A stretch of 64,000 bases of DNA, taken from NCBI RefSeq assembly GCF_049943955.1, contig NZ_JBNFTW010000011.1, positions 1 to 64,000 of the forward strand. Direction: 5' to 3'. Source of the DNA: Desulfosporosinus sp049943955. Its GTDB lineage: Bacteria; Bacillota; Desulfitobacteriia; Desulfitobacteriales; Desulfitobacteriaceae. The stretch's first letter is position 1, and every line of letters starts with the position of its first letter. Positions 26,134-34,365 of the stretch are shown here, piece after piece. The notes below the pieces were generated by a model. That model did not search any database. It saw nothing but the letters and a program-made list of their open reading frames with translations, and was not told the origin of the DNA. The translations under genes were made by a program, and so were the position numbers.

Positions 26134-26766
26134 TCATTGGCGATTTTTCAAAATCGATCCTAATATTTTGCCAATTCGTTCGGCATGGTATTTTTCTGTT
26201 GCATGTTCTTGGAAATCCTGAGGAATCTGTTCAGGTTCTATCTTATCGAGAAAACCATGTTTTCTAACAACATAACCAACTCCACATTCATGACCGTAAC
26301 CACAGGTATAACATTGGGAATATCCATGTCCCTCCATAGAGTCGACTATGGCCATTTTATTTCTTAACATAAGATCTTCTATTTCCGGCCTTACAAAATC
26401 ATTGTTTTCGTATTCCACACTAACAATGACTCCCAGCTTACCTGCCAAACTAAAAACTTCTCTATGCCTGAAACTAAAGGTCCTCTCCCAACATGCATGT
26501 CCTAATGCGTTCATCCTTCCGAAATAATTGGGCGCTCCGAAAACAATTGCATCTGCTTCAAGCATCTTTTCTCCTATAGCATTCCAATCATCCTGCACTT
26601 TACATTTGTTATCAGAAGCACAGAGCGTACAGCCAATACAACCATTGATTCGTTTTCCTGCAAGCAAAATATACTCGTTTTCTGGCCCTGCAGCTTCTAA
26701 AATCGCTTTAATAATCTTACTTGTCACACCGTCTTTTCTACCGCTTGCACTAATTCCTAAAATCAT
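26134..26766 (-). CDS. Flavodoxin-fold NAD(P)H-dependent oxidoreductase, Cys-rich
   Basis: 210 residues. The N-terminus ILGISASGRKDGVTSKI is the FMN phosphate loop. NGCIGCTLCASDNKCKVQDDW is the compact cysteine motif of the iron-sulfur flavoprotein group, and FGAPNYFGRMNA binds flavin. A second cysteine set (CYTCGYGHECG) follows at about 160-170. It likely carries electrons between reduced carriers and small acceptors. Start with AAAGGGG upstream. Confidence 0.82.
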   Translation of the reverse strand: MILGISASGRKDGVTSKIIKAILEAAGPENEYILLAGKRINGCIGCTLCASDNKCKVQDDWNAIGEKMLEADAIVFGAPNYFGRMNALGHACWERTFSFRHREVFSLAGKLGVIVSVEYENNDFVRPEIEDLMLRNKMAIVDSMEGHGYSQCYTCGYGHECGVGYVVRKHGFLDKIEPEQIPQDFQEHATEKYHAERIGKILGSILKNRQ

Positions 26767-26822
26767 ATAGTACCCCTTTCTAAATTGCCAAGAGCAACTA
26801 TGTTAAAGGCCTATAAAAATAT

Positions 26823-27008
26823 CTATGATTCAGAGACTAGTTTACCTGCTTTAGCCAGATCGGTTTTCTGAATGTCGTTAAATATTACGGACACAGCCTC
26901 TGGCTGACAGTTTGTAATCTTAACGAAAGCTTCTGTGATAGCTTTAGCAAGTGCTGCTTTTTGTTCAACCGTTCTTCCCGCCAGCATCTGAACATTAACG
27001 AAGGGCAT
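26823..27008 (-). CDS. 4-oxalocrotonate tautomerase-family protein
   Basis: 61 residues, the standard size. The mature N-terminus after Met removal is Pro (MPFVNVQMLAGRTVEQKAAL), the catalytic base of the family. The start at 27008 is chosen for this proline and for the GAGGGAG site upstream; the frame stays open for 23 more codons but these do not match the family. It acts on enol/keto pairs of small acids; the natural substrate is unknown. Confidence 0.88.
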   Translation of the reverse strand: MPFVNVQMLAGRTVEQKAALAKAITEAFVKITNCQPEAVSVIFNDIQKTDLAKAGKLVSES

Positions 27009-27202
27009 ACTTTTCACTCCCTCTTCTCGTTTACTTATTCTTCCAGCAAGATATTTACTCTCACCCGCTGTGAACATTTCTTTCGCGTTAAAATTTAATC
27101 ATTTAGAACTTCAAAATATAGATCTCTAGTTTTATAAAATTTGATGATAACTGAACTTCTTCTTGATCCTCAAATTAGAAAAACTTCCATGCTCATCATG
27201 TT

Positions 27203-27358
27203 TTATAGAGAATCCTTTTTTCTATACTCGTCACGCATACAATATACGATCACTGGTTTAGCACGGTGAAACTGAACGCATTCGTAACATTTCCCATGCC
27301 TTTCACAGTTGGTTTTTGGGCAAGGACAATTCGTCGCTTCTTGGGAGCTTTTTATCAT
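27203..27358 (-). CDS. Small Cys-rich protein (CPCP-x4-C-x4-C-x2-C type)
   Basis: 51 residues, MIKSSQEATNCPCPKTNC at the start, then HGKCYECVQFHR and YCMR. Six to seven cysteines and two histidines suggest a metal-binding fold. I recall similar small proteins with CPxTxCxRHGxCxxC in clostridia, but no function. The start has AGAGGA eight bases upstream. Independent of the surrounding genes as far as can be seen. Confidence 0.7.
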   Translation of the reverse strand: MIKSSQEATNCPCPKTNCERHGKCYECVQFHRAKPVIVYCMRDEYRKKDSL

Positions 27359-27635
27359 GATAATTCCTCTTTCTTTTAACAACTGTTATTTTCTCAAAAA
27401 TCGTCATTCAAGTTCATTTACGACCTCGTTCTTATGATGGGAATTCCTATACGCCCGTCAACAAGTCAGCCATCGCAGTGAAATTTGGTCTGACAACGAC
27501 ACTGACAGTAAGTCGCTTGGAAATTGTTTATTGCAGTATTTCCATGACTCTTACCCGAAGTATCATGATAGTTGAAATAAGCTCACTTATCCAAATAATT
27601 CTCTCCATAGATTTCTTTTTCGGAAAACAGGCTTT

Positions 27636-28001
27636 TTAAAAAGTAATCAATTTGGCGTCCCGTTTTAATATTTGAGTAAGCGGTTGCCCCATATATTTCA
27701 CTTCAATGCCCAGTTTCTCTAAGGTATCGGTAATCCCATAACTGTCCGTACAAGCCTTACAAGCAACAACCTCTACGCCAGCTTCGAGCATCTTGGCCAT
27801 ATAAGCCTGAAGTTCTTGGTCTTCAGATAAAAGTTTGCTTGAAGGACCCCAAACTATCAGACAGACATCTTCCCACCATCCTTTAGTTTTTGCATTAAAT
27901 GTATACATAAATACCATTTTCAATGCAACTTCACGGTCCGCACTGGTCCAGAGCACAACCAGTTCGTTTGCTTCCTGTGGATTTACTGTTGAATTTTCCA
28001 C
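27636..28001 (-). CDS. DsrE/DsrF-like family protein
   Basis: 121 residues. LVVLWTSADREVALKMVFMYTFN and VCLIVWGPSSKLL follow the DsrE-fold pattern. A cysteine pair, VVACKACTDSYG, lies where DsrE-type proteins carry sulfur-relay cysteines. It could handle sulfur or act with a redox partner; no sulfur-relay partner genes are adjacent. It lies about 80 bp downstream of the TetR gene on the same strand, so the two may be co-regulated. Confidence 0.82.
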   Translation of the reverse strand: MENSTVNPQEANELVVLWTSADREVALKMVFMYTFNAKTKGWWEDVCLIVWGPSSKLLSEDQELQAYMAKMLEAGVEVVACKACTDSYGITDTLEKLGIEVKYMGQPLTQILKRDAKLITF

Positions 28002-28079
28002 AATAGATTACTCCTTTCTTTCTTGGCAATCACCGGATTTTCCATAGATACTAACTAACTCGACAGATGGCAATATCCT

Positions 28080-28685
28080 TCATGCAGCAGAGTGATCTTG
28101 TACAAAAGAATTAACCAAATACCTAACCAAATCCGTCACGTCAATTAGAACTTTGATATCTTGCTGACTTTTCATCATAAGAATTCCGCCTTCGAGCATA
28201 GCTACAATCCCATGTGCCAACTTGTCAAGCTCTTCGGGCTTTGGTTGAGACGACTCTTTAATCATTCCTGCCAGCACCGGTTTCAATTTATCCACCCAAG
28301 TATCAAAAACTGCTTTTATTTTTAGCCGGAACTTTTCATCATGTTCACTCATTTCAATAGCAAGGTTTCCAAACACACATCCGCATTTAGCCTGGTTAGA
28401 TATATGATTCTGAACCACCCATTCCAGCATCTCATCGAACTTAATTTTCGGATCTTTTTCAGAGCCTAGGATTTCTCCCAACAGGCGCCGATTCCAATTA
28501 TCAAAAAAATAATCAATAACTGCCAGACCAAACTCGTGTTTCGAGGAAAAATAGTGGTAAAACTGACCTTTACCAATCTGGGCCGCCTCTAGAATATCGC
28601 TGAGTTTAGTGTTTTCATACCCTTTTGAGTGCATCAGAGCTGCCGTTGCTTCAACAATCTCTTGACGTTTGCCTATCAACTTCAT
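28080..28685 (-). CDS. TetR-family transcriptional regulator
   Basis: 201 residues. The N-terminal helix-turn-helix is KLSDILEAAQIGKGQFYHYFSSKHEFGLAVI; the rest is an all-helical ligand domain (TetR_C type as in AcrR/YcdC relatives). The ribosome site AGGAGG touches an 8-bp inverted repeat at 28691-28714, a convincing operator, so the protein should repress itself and probably the DsrE gene downstream. Confidence 0.9.
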   Translation of the reverse strand: MKLIGKRQEIVEATAALMHSKGYENTKLSDILEAAQIGKGQFYHYFSSKHEFGLAVIDYFFDNWNRRLLGEILGSEKDPKIKFDEMLEWVVQNHISNQAKCGCVFGNLAIEMSEHDEKFRLKIKAVFDTWVDKLKPVLAGMIKESSQPKPEELDKLAHGIVAMLEGGILMMKSQQDIKVLIDVTDLVRYLVNSFVQDHSAA

Positions 28686-28690
28686 CGCCT

Positions 28691-28747
28691 CCTGTACCTA
28701 CCAGTTGGTACAGGATTTATGATACAATATCACTAGTGCTGAGTCAA
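28691..28747 (-). promoter_or_regulatory. tetR promoter and operator
   Basis: On the minus strand a -35 TTGACT (28742-28747) and -10 TATCAT (28719-28724) are spaced by 17 bp. Just downstream lies the inverted repeat CCTGTACC/GGTACAGG (28691-28698/28707-28714), covering the start of transcription and running into the AGGAGG site. A bound dimer would block initiation. Confidence 0.7.
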
Positions 28748-28874
28748 GATTTCGTCAAAATCTTATTTCCAAAATCATTGGCGAAATCAAAAATGAACTA
28801 TTCGTTAAAGTTATCGAAAAACAGTTGCGGTTACTGTTCCAAGTCAAATTTATCCTTTCTATCCAATGCAAAGA

Positions 28875-29693
28875 TCATAACTTTTCATAGGTTTTCTTAA
28901 GCAACAATGCATCCTTCTCAACCATAGGACCTTCCGATATTATACAGCCTCTTACGTTAAAGTCCTTAATAGCTTTAAGACAATCCACGTAATTGAAGTC
29001 ACTTTGCTGTAACGGGAGGTGATTTCGCTCTCCTTTTTCATTATAATTCACCCCTCCCATGTGAATATGCATGTCTTCCAGAGCCGATTTCCCGAGCTCG
29101 TCAGTAATATACTGAAGTATTTTTGCAAAATCATTGTACCCTTTTAATTTGCCGTTATATCTCGCGTGGATATGAGAAAAATCAACACACAATTTACACT
29201 TGCTTATTTCTTTACATAAGGATACTAACTCCTCAAGGGTGCCAAATTGTGTTCCCTTGCCTGTAGTCTCTAGTCTAAAATCCACCTCATTTAATGGAAG
29301 GTGCAATAAATTGTCCCTTATAGTATTATAAGCTTTTTTTTTGGAGTCTCCCAAATAATAGCCGGGATGAAAGATAAGGCTGCGGCCCTCAACTTTGGAC
29401 AATGCTTCCCGAGCCTTAATAATTCTTTCGATAGACTGTTTCTGTTTATCCAACTCGTTTGCATTTAAGTTTATATAGTGCGAACCATGTGCAGACAAGT
29501 AGAAATTATTCCTCAACTTAGCTTCAAGTATAATTTCTTTGTTATTATCCGTAACATTTACGCTCCTGACAAAAAGAAGCTCCATTGCATCTAGCCCAAT
29601 TGATTTAGCATAATCTATCCCTTTCGCATAATTAAATTTTATAGAATCATTCCCCAGTGGTAGGCCGGATATTCCAAATAAAAGTCCATCCAT
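28875..29693 (-). CDS. Endonuclease IV/xylose isomerase-like TIM-barrel protein
   Basis: About 272 residues. Metal-ligand motifs of the AP endonuclease 2 family occur in order: LSAHGSHY, LIFHPGYYLG, FRLETTG, CVDFSHIHAR, DMHIHMGG and ISEGP. The set is close to that of endonuclease IV (three metals), so DNA repair at abasic sites is possible. Sugar isomerase-type relatives share the fold. The start at 29693 (MDGLLFG) has AGAAGG upstream. Confidence 0.78.
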   Translation of the reverse strand: MDGLLFGISGLPLGNDSIKFNYAKGIDYAKSIGLDAMELLFVRSVNVTDNNKEIILEAKLRNNFYLSAHGSHYINLNANELDKQKQSIERIIKAREALSKVEGRSLIFHPGYYLGDSKKKAYNTIRDNLLHLPLNEVDFRLETTGKGTQFGTLEELVSLCKEISKCKLCVDFSHIHARYNGKLKGYNDFAKILQYITDELGKSALEDMHIHMGGVNYNEKGERNHLPLQQSDFNYVDCLKAIKDFNVRGCIISEGPMVEKDALLLKKTYEKL

Positions 29694-29878
29694 AAGTATC
29701 ATCCTTCTTGATTATATCCCAATTAACTTAAAAGCCCGATATTCGAAGCTATAGTTCTTCAACTTGCTCTCCCTTAGTCACCACATCACACGTTACAAAT
29801 CCAATATTATCTCTTTTACAGCAAAACACCTGTCATTTCGCGGTGCGAATATCGAGAGGATAGTTCGTTTTATAGTTG

Positions 29879-30418
29879 CTACCAGCTTTCACGGTGGATT
29901 ATTTCTTCAATTTTCTTTCTAGGACGATCTTTCGGTGATTCACTCGCATAACCAAGAGTAAGGATACATACAACATATTTGTCAGAAGGAATATTCAAAA
30001 TGGGCCGGATTTCTTCTTGAGTAAACCATGCTACCCAGCAAGTCCCTAAACCTAAATTATTTGCTTCGAGCACAATATGTTCTATTGCAATCGATGTATC
30101 TCTTATAATTTGTTTAAGTTCTAACTGAGGACTAGTTTCATTTAACGATAATTCGATATTATTAGCTACTCTAGAGCGAATATCTGCAACACAGACAATA
30201 AAAACCGGTGCCGAGAGCATCCATTTTTGTTTATTAGATACTTCGGTTAATTTTTGTCTAATTTCCTCAGATTTTACTATAATAAAATGCCAAGGTTGTG
30301 TATTATCACCAGATGGAGCTAGTCTTGCGCTCCCAAGTAATTGAATAATTTTATTATCCTCCACTGGTATATCGAGATATCTTCTTATACTTCTACGATT
30401 TTTTATCTGCTCAATCAT
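29879..30418 (-). CDS. Nitroreductase-family flavoprotein
   Basis: About 179 residues. RRSIRRYLDIPV, LAPSGDNTQPWHFIIV and GLGTCWVAWF are the FMN-binding and dimer motifs of the family. It differs from the nitroreductase at 25481. The start at 30418 (MIEQIKNR) has AAGGAG eight bases before it; an in-frame GTG just upstream is too close to that site. Confidence 0.86.
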   Translation of the reverse strand: MIEQIKNRRSIRRYLDIPVEDNKIIQLLGSARLAPSGDNTQPWHFIIVKSEEIRQKLTEVSNKQKWMLSAPVFIVCVADIRSRVANNIELSLNETSPQLELKQIIRDTSIAIEHIVLEANNLGLGTCWVAWFTQEEIRPILNIPSDKYVVCILTLGYASESPKDRPRKKIEEIIHRESW

Positions 30419-30552
30419 TACTAGCACTCCTTATATAGTAATATTCACTAACTAAACATCTCATCTAGTTAAGTCAAAGCGCAATAATATCTTTACCATT
30501 TCCTCGTCTTTCCTTCCCAGATCGTAAAGTTTAAACCGTTCCAAAATAAATT

Positions 30553-30588
30553 GAAATACCCTTCCAAAGAGAATCTGAAGGGTATTTC
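30553..30588 (-). terminator. Terminator of the alpha/beta hydrolase gene
   Basis: A 12-bp perfect stem (30553-30564/30577-30588) with a 12-nt loop is followed on the minus strand by AATTTATTTT. It lies 15 bp after the hydrolase stop codon. Confidence 0.75.
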
Positions 30589-30602
30589 AAAAATCATAAG
30601 AC

Positions 30603-31361
30603 TTAACAATTAATTTCTAAAAACTCAAGAGCTAGATTGTCAAATTCTCTGCTATTACTGAACATGGCCGGATGTGAACCAGTTGGGTAGAAAACCAATT
30701 TCGAATTTTTCAACCTATTAGAAAGTGTTTCCATACGAAATTCCATATCCTTAATTAATTCATCTTTAAGACTTCCGGTTATTAATACCGGCACAGTTAT
30801 TTCAGATAAATCACCACAATAGAATCCCTTTCTGGTTAAACTCGACAGTTCAATCATTTTTGTATCAGCATCTACTACTTTCTTCCACCTCAAACCATGC
30901 ATCAGAAACCAAAATAGTACTGAACTAATACTACCCTTCGCTTTTTTACGCTGGTCTCTCAGGGTAACAATATCTTCACAGTTTTGAGACTCACCCGGAA
31001 AGCTATCCGCAATGATTTTGCCGACGAGCAATGGTTCTATTAGAACCATGTTTAAGGCGACAATGGCTCCACCACTCGTACCGATTAAGTTTACTTTATT
31101 ACATTTCAACGTTTGACATAACTTAATAGCAACCCTGGCATTATAGCACCAATAATCTACTGGAAACTCCTGCAACATTTCAGATTTACCATGCCCAGGA
31201 TAATCTATTAAAATAACCCGGAATCGTTCGGCGTAGAATTTAACTTTTGGTTTAAACATTTTCGAAGAAGCAGTATTACCGTGCAAGAACAGCAAAGGTG
31301 TGTTACCCTTCCCAACTACTTTGTAATAAACATTGACACCCTCGTATCTAAAAAAGGGCAT
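30603..31361 (-). CDS. Alpha/beta hydrolase
   Basis: About 252 residues. The oxyanion segment LLFLHGNTASSKMF, the nucleophile elbow LIGTSGGAIVAL (Ser in GTSGG) and the catalytic His in GSHPAMF are seen; VLITGSLKDELI carries the likely acid. It is a general esterase or lactonase-type enzyme without clear substrate. The start at 31361 (MPFFRYEG) has GAGGGG six bases upstream; the frame is open for 30 more codons without support. Confidence 0.84.
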   Translation of the reverse strand: MPFFRYEGVNVYYKVVGKGNTPLLFLHGNTASSKMFKPKVKFYAERFRVILIDYPGHGKSEMLQEFPVDYWCYNARVAIKLCQTLKCNKVNLIGTSGGAIVALNMVLIEPLLVGKIIADSFPGESQNCEDIVTLRDQRKKAKGSISSVLFWFLMHGLRWKKVVDADTKMIELSSLTRKGFYCGDLSEITVPVLITGSLKDELIKDMEFRMETLSNRLKNSKLVFYPTGSHPAMFSNSREFDNLALEFLEINC

Positions 31362-31839
31362 AAGTATCCCCTCTTCACTATCAAATTTAAAAAAATCCAT
31401 TTTTACCAGTGAAGACGGTTTACCAAATCCCCATTCCGAAGCCTCCTTCATTATCTGCTATCCATATTGGATAAGGCAAATTATCACATAACAGTCTAAT
31501 TTAAGTATTCCACATGTTTTTGATAATTCCTCTTAATATTCTTAAACCCAGCCTCAACGCTCCTTAGTAGCTTTTAGGGCTTGGCGGCATAGACATTGCC
31601 GGCAGAAACGTCGGATAATTATTGCCGGATGAGAAACAGACGAATAGAGTAGATTTCTTAATCAAACCCTGCATTGAATCTACACCTTAAACTGGTTTAA
31701 TTAAGAGGACGGTTTGAGCAATCAAATCTGTTAATTCAATTAGAGGTGTAAAAAATCAATGTAAAATTCTAAAATACCTATGTTATGTATAGAAGGAAAA
31801 ACAAACAAAATTCTAGAATAAAAGGAGAATGATAACTCT
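31362..31839. other. Gap between hydrolase and chimeric ORF
   Basis: The proximal 90 bp are an open extension of the hydrolase frame without a start signal. The rest (31452-31839) holds divergent promoters but no gene, terminator or repeat that I can support. Confidence 0.35.
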
Positions 31840-32331
31840 ATGAAATTAATCCGCAATAAACTCTTGCTAATTACTGGAACAGCAATTCTTACAGGCACTT
31901 TGTTTGCAAGTACCGCCCTGGCCTCAAGCGGCATGGTCAATGCTCAGACTACGAGTAATCCTAATGGGCCTCAAAAAATGATCCGTTTGCAATTGAAAAA
32001 TGGAACAGACAGCCCTCTCAAACTGACTGCTGCTTCTCCGGAAGATCTGACAGCACAAGTCAACTCCTTATTAGAAACAGGCTTTGACGCTGACAAGCAG
32101 GAAATTCAAATCATCTTGAAGGATAACGGCAAGGGGATACCTGAAGAAGAGTTACCTTTTATCTTTGATCGATTCCGCCGGGGAATTGACACCCAAGCAA
32201 TACCGGGTTCCGGCCTGGGACTGGCAATTGTTCATGAAACTCTGAAACGGATAAACGGAACGATTTCAGTTGAAAGCAAGGTAGATATAGGCACCCGGTT
32301 CATTATTCGACTGCAGCCAATTCAACGTTAG
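31840..32331 (+). pseudogene. Chimeric ORF: secreted protein N-terminus joined to histidine kinase ATPase end
   Basis: 163 residues made of two unrelated parts. Residues 1-28 are a Sec signal peptide (KLIRNK, hydrophobic core, ALA-SS), followed by about 58 residues of a secreted protein of unknown type. From about residue 88 on it is the C-terminal half of a sensor kinase HATPase domain: G1 box DNGKGI (95-100), F box FIFDRF (108-113) and G2 box GSGLGLAI (123-130). The N box, HisKA dimer domain and sensor are absent, so it cannot act as a kinase. A deletion between two genes explains it best. AAGGAG stands 12 bases before the start. Confidence 0.7.
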
Positions 32332-32397
32332 CTTTAATGGCAAAAGCCTGCGGCGTCAGTCATGCGGTCTTACAGGTTTTTAAGAACAAATACGATC

Positions 32398-33459
32398 TTA
32401 GTTATAGAGCTCAAGGCTAATTGATCGTGCCATCTCACGAATTTTTTCATTTTCATCATCACAGGCAGCTGTGATGTAAGGTTTATATGCTTCTTGGTAG
32501 TTATTTCTCATAAAACACAATGTATTAACTTTCCATTTCCAAAGCTCATCGGGCGACAAGTAAAAAAACTTCGGTTGTACTCGCTCCCTATAAAAATCCA
32601 AATGCATATTCATGATGTTTTCAGGCGTAAGTTTAGGAGCAAGATTAGACAAGCCTGGAAAATCCTCATTCTCCTGCCATTTTCCTTTGTTCATGGGACA
32701 GACATCTTGACAAATATCACAGCCGTAAATGCAATTTGCCAAATGTTTATTGAGAGGTTCATGAGGCAGATCGCGGCCGCCAAAGGTCGTCAAAAAAGAA
32801 ATACAGGCAGTTGGAAGCATAGTATAGTCTGCAGACAGCGAATGAGTTGGGCACGACTCCATACATCGTTTACAACCCTTGGGGCACTGGGGAAGACTGG
32901 GAGTTTCGATCAACTCCATTTCCTTGTCCGTTAGCCATGCTTTCAAACCCACCCACGAACCAGACTGAGTGTAAAAAAAATTGTTACGGCGTATGATTCC
33001 AAGTCCTGCTTGCATGGCAGCCCACCGCATCCCAACAATACCAAATTTCGAGTTAGTTTCGATTCGCAGGCCCAGTTCCTGCATGTATTTTTCTATGTCC
33101 TGATTAGCCTGATACTCTTTTGTATTGGTGTCAACACGAGCATCAAATAAAAACGATTTTGCGATATGACCTTTCACCGACGGTGGTATTTTATACTTAC
33201 CATAACGTGACACAACAACTACTACTGACTTAGCCCACGGATATTCAGCACGAGGATCAACCAGACGGCGTTGTCTTTGGTAAAATGGCTCTGAAGCTGG
33301 AACTTTCTGAATGCGTTCCTCAAACCTTTCAGCATATCCCTCCATCGCCTTGAGTGGAATAATACCATACTTTTCATAACCTAATTCGTAAGCCTTACTT
33401 TGAATCATTTGTTCCATTTTACCTAACATCTGATCACCCCTACTCAATATTTTCCGCAT
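32398..33459 (-). CDS. QueG-like 4Fe-4S double-cluster protein (epoxyqueuosine reductase family)
   Basis: About 353 residues. Two ferredoxin motifs, CPKGCKRCMESCP and CIYGCDICQDVCP, and the N-terminal reductase-like domain place it in the QueG/reductive dehalogenase-like family. True QueG needs a cobalamin-binding region that I cannot confirm by eye, so this may be one of the many uncharacterised relatives. The start at 33459 (MRKILSRG) has GGAGAGG upstream. It is next to a MarR gene and shares an operator motif with it. Confidence 0.75.
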   Translation of the reverse strand: MRKILSRGDQMLGKMEQMIQSKAYELGYEKYGIIPLKAMEGYAERFEERIQKVPASEPFYQRQRRLVDPRAEYPWAKSVVVVVSRYGKYKIPPSVKGHIAKSFLFDARVDTNTKEYQANQDIEKYMQELGLRIETNSKFGIVGMRWAAMQAGLGIIRRNNFFYTQSGSWVGLKAWLTDKEMELIETPSLPQCPKGCKRCMESCPTHSLSADYTMLPTACISFLTTFGGRDLPHEPLNKHLANCIYGCDICQDVCPMNKGKWQENEDFPGLSNLAPKLTPENIMNMHLDFYRERVQPKFFYLSPDELWKWKVNTLCFMRNNYQEAYKPYITAACDDENEKIREMARSISLELYN

Positions 33460-33505
33460 GTTTTCCTCTCCTTCAGGCAAAATAAATAATTTTTGTCAAA
33501 CCTTA

Positions 33506-33553
33506 AATTAGTTAATTAATATGTGTATATGCACATATTAATTAACTAATTTT
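33506..33553. promoter_or_regulatory. 21-bp-arm palindrome with MarR operator core
   Basis: Inverse arms 33506-33526 and 33533-33553 surround TATATG. The centre GTGTATATGCAC (33524-33535) recurs exactly at 34062-34073 in front of marR. The palindrome lies between marR's stop and the QueG-like gene's start, so it may control the latter. Being followed by TTTTTC on the plus strand, it could also stop plus-strand transcription. Confidence 0.6.
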
Positions 33554-33582
33554 TCAAATCTGACCACTTTTCATCGATCTTA

Positions 33583-34023
33583 CTAAACTAATGATTCTAG
33601 TTTTGATAGTAATTGTTCAAAATAATCTAATTCCGCCGCTCCAAAATATTCCTCCAGTGATGCTTGGGCTTCTCTCCATAATACCATAGCGTCAGTCAGT
33701 GCAGCTTTGCCAGCTTCGGTGAGTGTTACCAACCTAGAGCGCGAATCTTTACCGATGGTAACCTTTATTAAGCCGACATTAATCAGAGGTTTCATATTCC
33801 TATTCAAAGTAGTTCTGTCAATGTTCATGTTCCGAGCTAGCTCGCTAATAGTCAAAGCCTCAGCCATTTTCAAATTTTGCAATAGTGAATACTGGGTAAC
33901 TTTAAGCCCGCTTGGTTCCAATACCTTGTCATAAAATTGGGTTACAGCCCGGGACGCTCGTCTTAAGTTCAAACAGTGACAAGGACTTTTAGCTTTGGGC
34001 ATGCGTTTATCAATTTGATTCAT
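33583..34023 (-). CDS. MarR-family transcriptional regulator
   Basis: 146 residues. The helix-turn-helix is ALTISELARNMNIDRTTLNRNMKPL and the wing KDSRSRLVTLTEAG. A CHC near the N-terminus (PCHCLNLRR) may allow thiol or metal sensing. The shared GTGTATATGCAC sites in front of this gene and of the QueG-like gene indicate that it regulates both. Confidence 0.88.
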   Translation of the reverse strand: MNQIDKRMPKAKSPCHCLNLRRASRAVTQFYDKVLEPSGLKVTQYSLLQNLKMAEALTISELARNMNIDRTTLNRNMKPLINVGLIKVTIGKDSRSRLVTLTEAGKAALTDAMVLWREAQASLEEYFGAAELDYFEQLLSKLESLV

Positions 34024-34061
34024 TTGACCTATCGCCTTTCAGAATTGAGAATTTTCAAAGA

Positions 34062-34073
34062 GTGTATATGCAC
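34062..34073. promoter_or_regulatory. MarR operator candidate upstream of marR
   Basis: GTGTATATGCAC, identical to the core of the palindrome at 33524-33535. It is about 40 bp before the marR start codon, a position suited to autoregulation. Confidence 0.6.
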
Positions 34074-34154
34074 GTAAATTATTATAATAATATACCGAAC
34101 CTCAAATCCTGTCAATGTTCAGCATGAATAGGCAGCTTTCTTCTAAACCTGCAT

Positions 34155-34194
34155 TTGGATTGGCTTCTTCAAATATTTTTCGGACGCTTGTAGC
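34155..34194 (-). repeat. Exact 40-bp duplicate of the aldo-keto reductase gene
   Basis: These 40 bases equal 24525-24564 inside the iron-sulfur aldo-keto reductase, in the same orientation; on the minus strand they encode ATSVRKIFEEANP. The match ends sharply on both sides. It is either a remnant of a second copy or a short templated insertion. Confidence 0.75.
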
Positions 34195-34235
34195 TGGGGC
34201 CATCGCATAACGAATATCTATCCGTTTTTATAAAT

Positions 34236-34290
34236 AAAGCCCTGCATATTAGTGGATTTGTGAATTGAACCACTATTTATGCAGGGCTTT
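34236..34290. terminator. Strong bidirectional terminator after the CWB2 gene
   Basis: The 13-bp arms AAAGCCCTGCATA/TATGCAGGGCTTT (34236-34248/34278-34290) enclose a second stem AGTGG/CCACT. Flanks are A-rich on the left and T-rich on the right. It lies 75 bp beyond the CWB2 gene stop. Confidence 0.8.
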
Positions 34291-34365
34291 GTTTAATGAG
34301 GGGCTTTTTGCACTTTGCAACACCCCCTTCGTTAACCTTTCGCAGTAAATAAACAGTTTTATATC

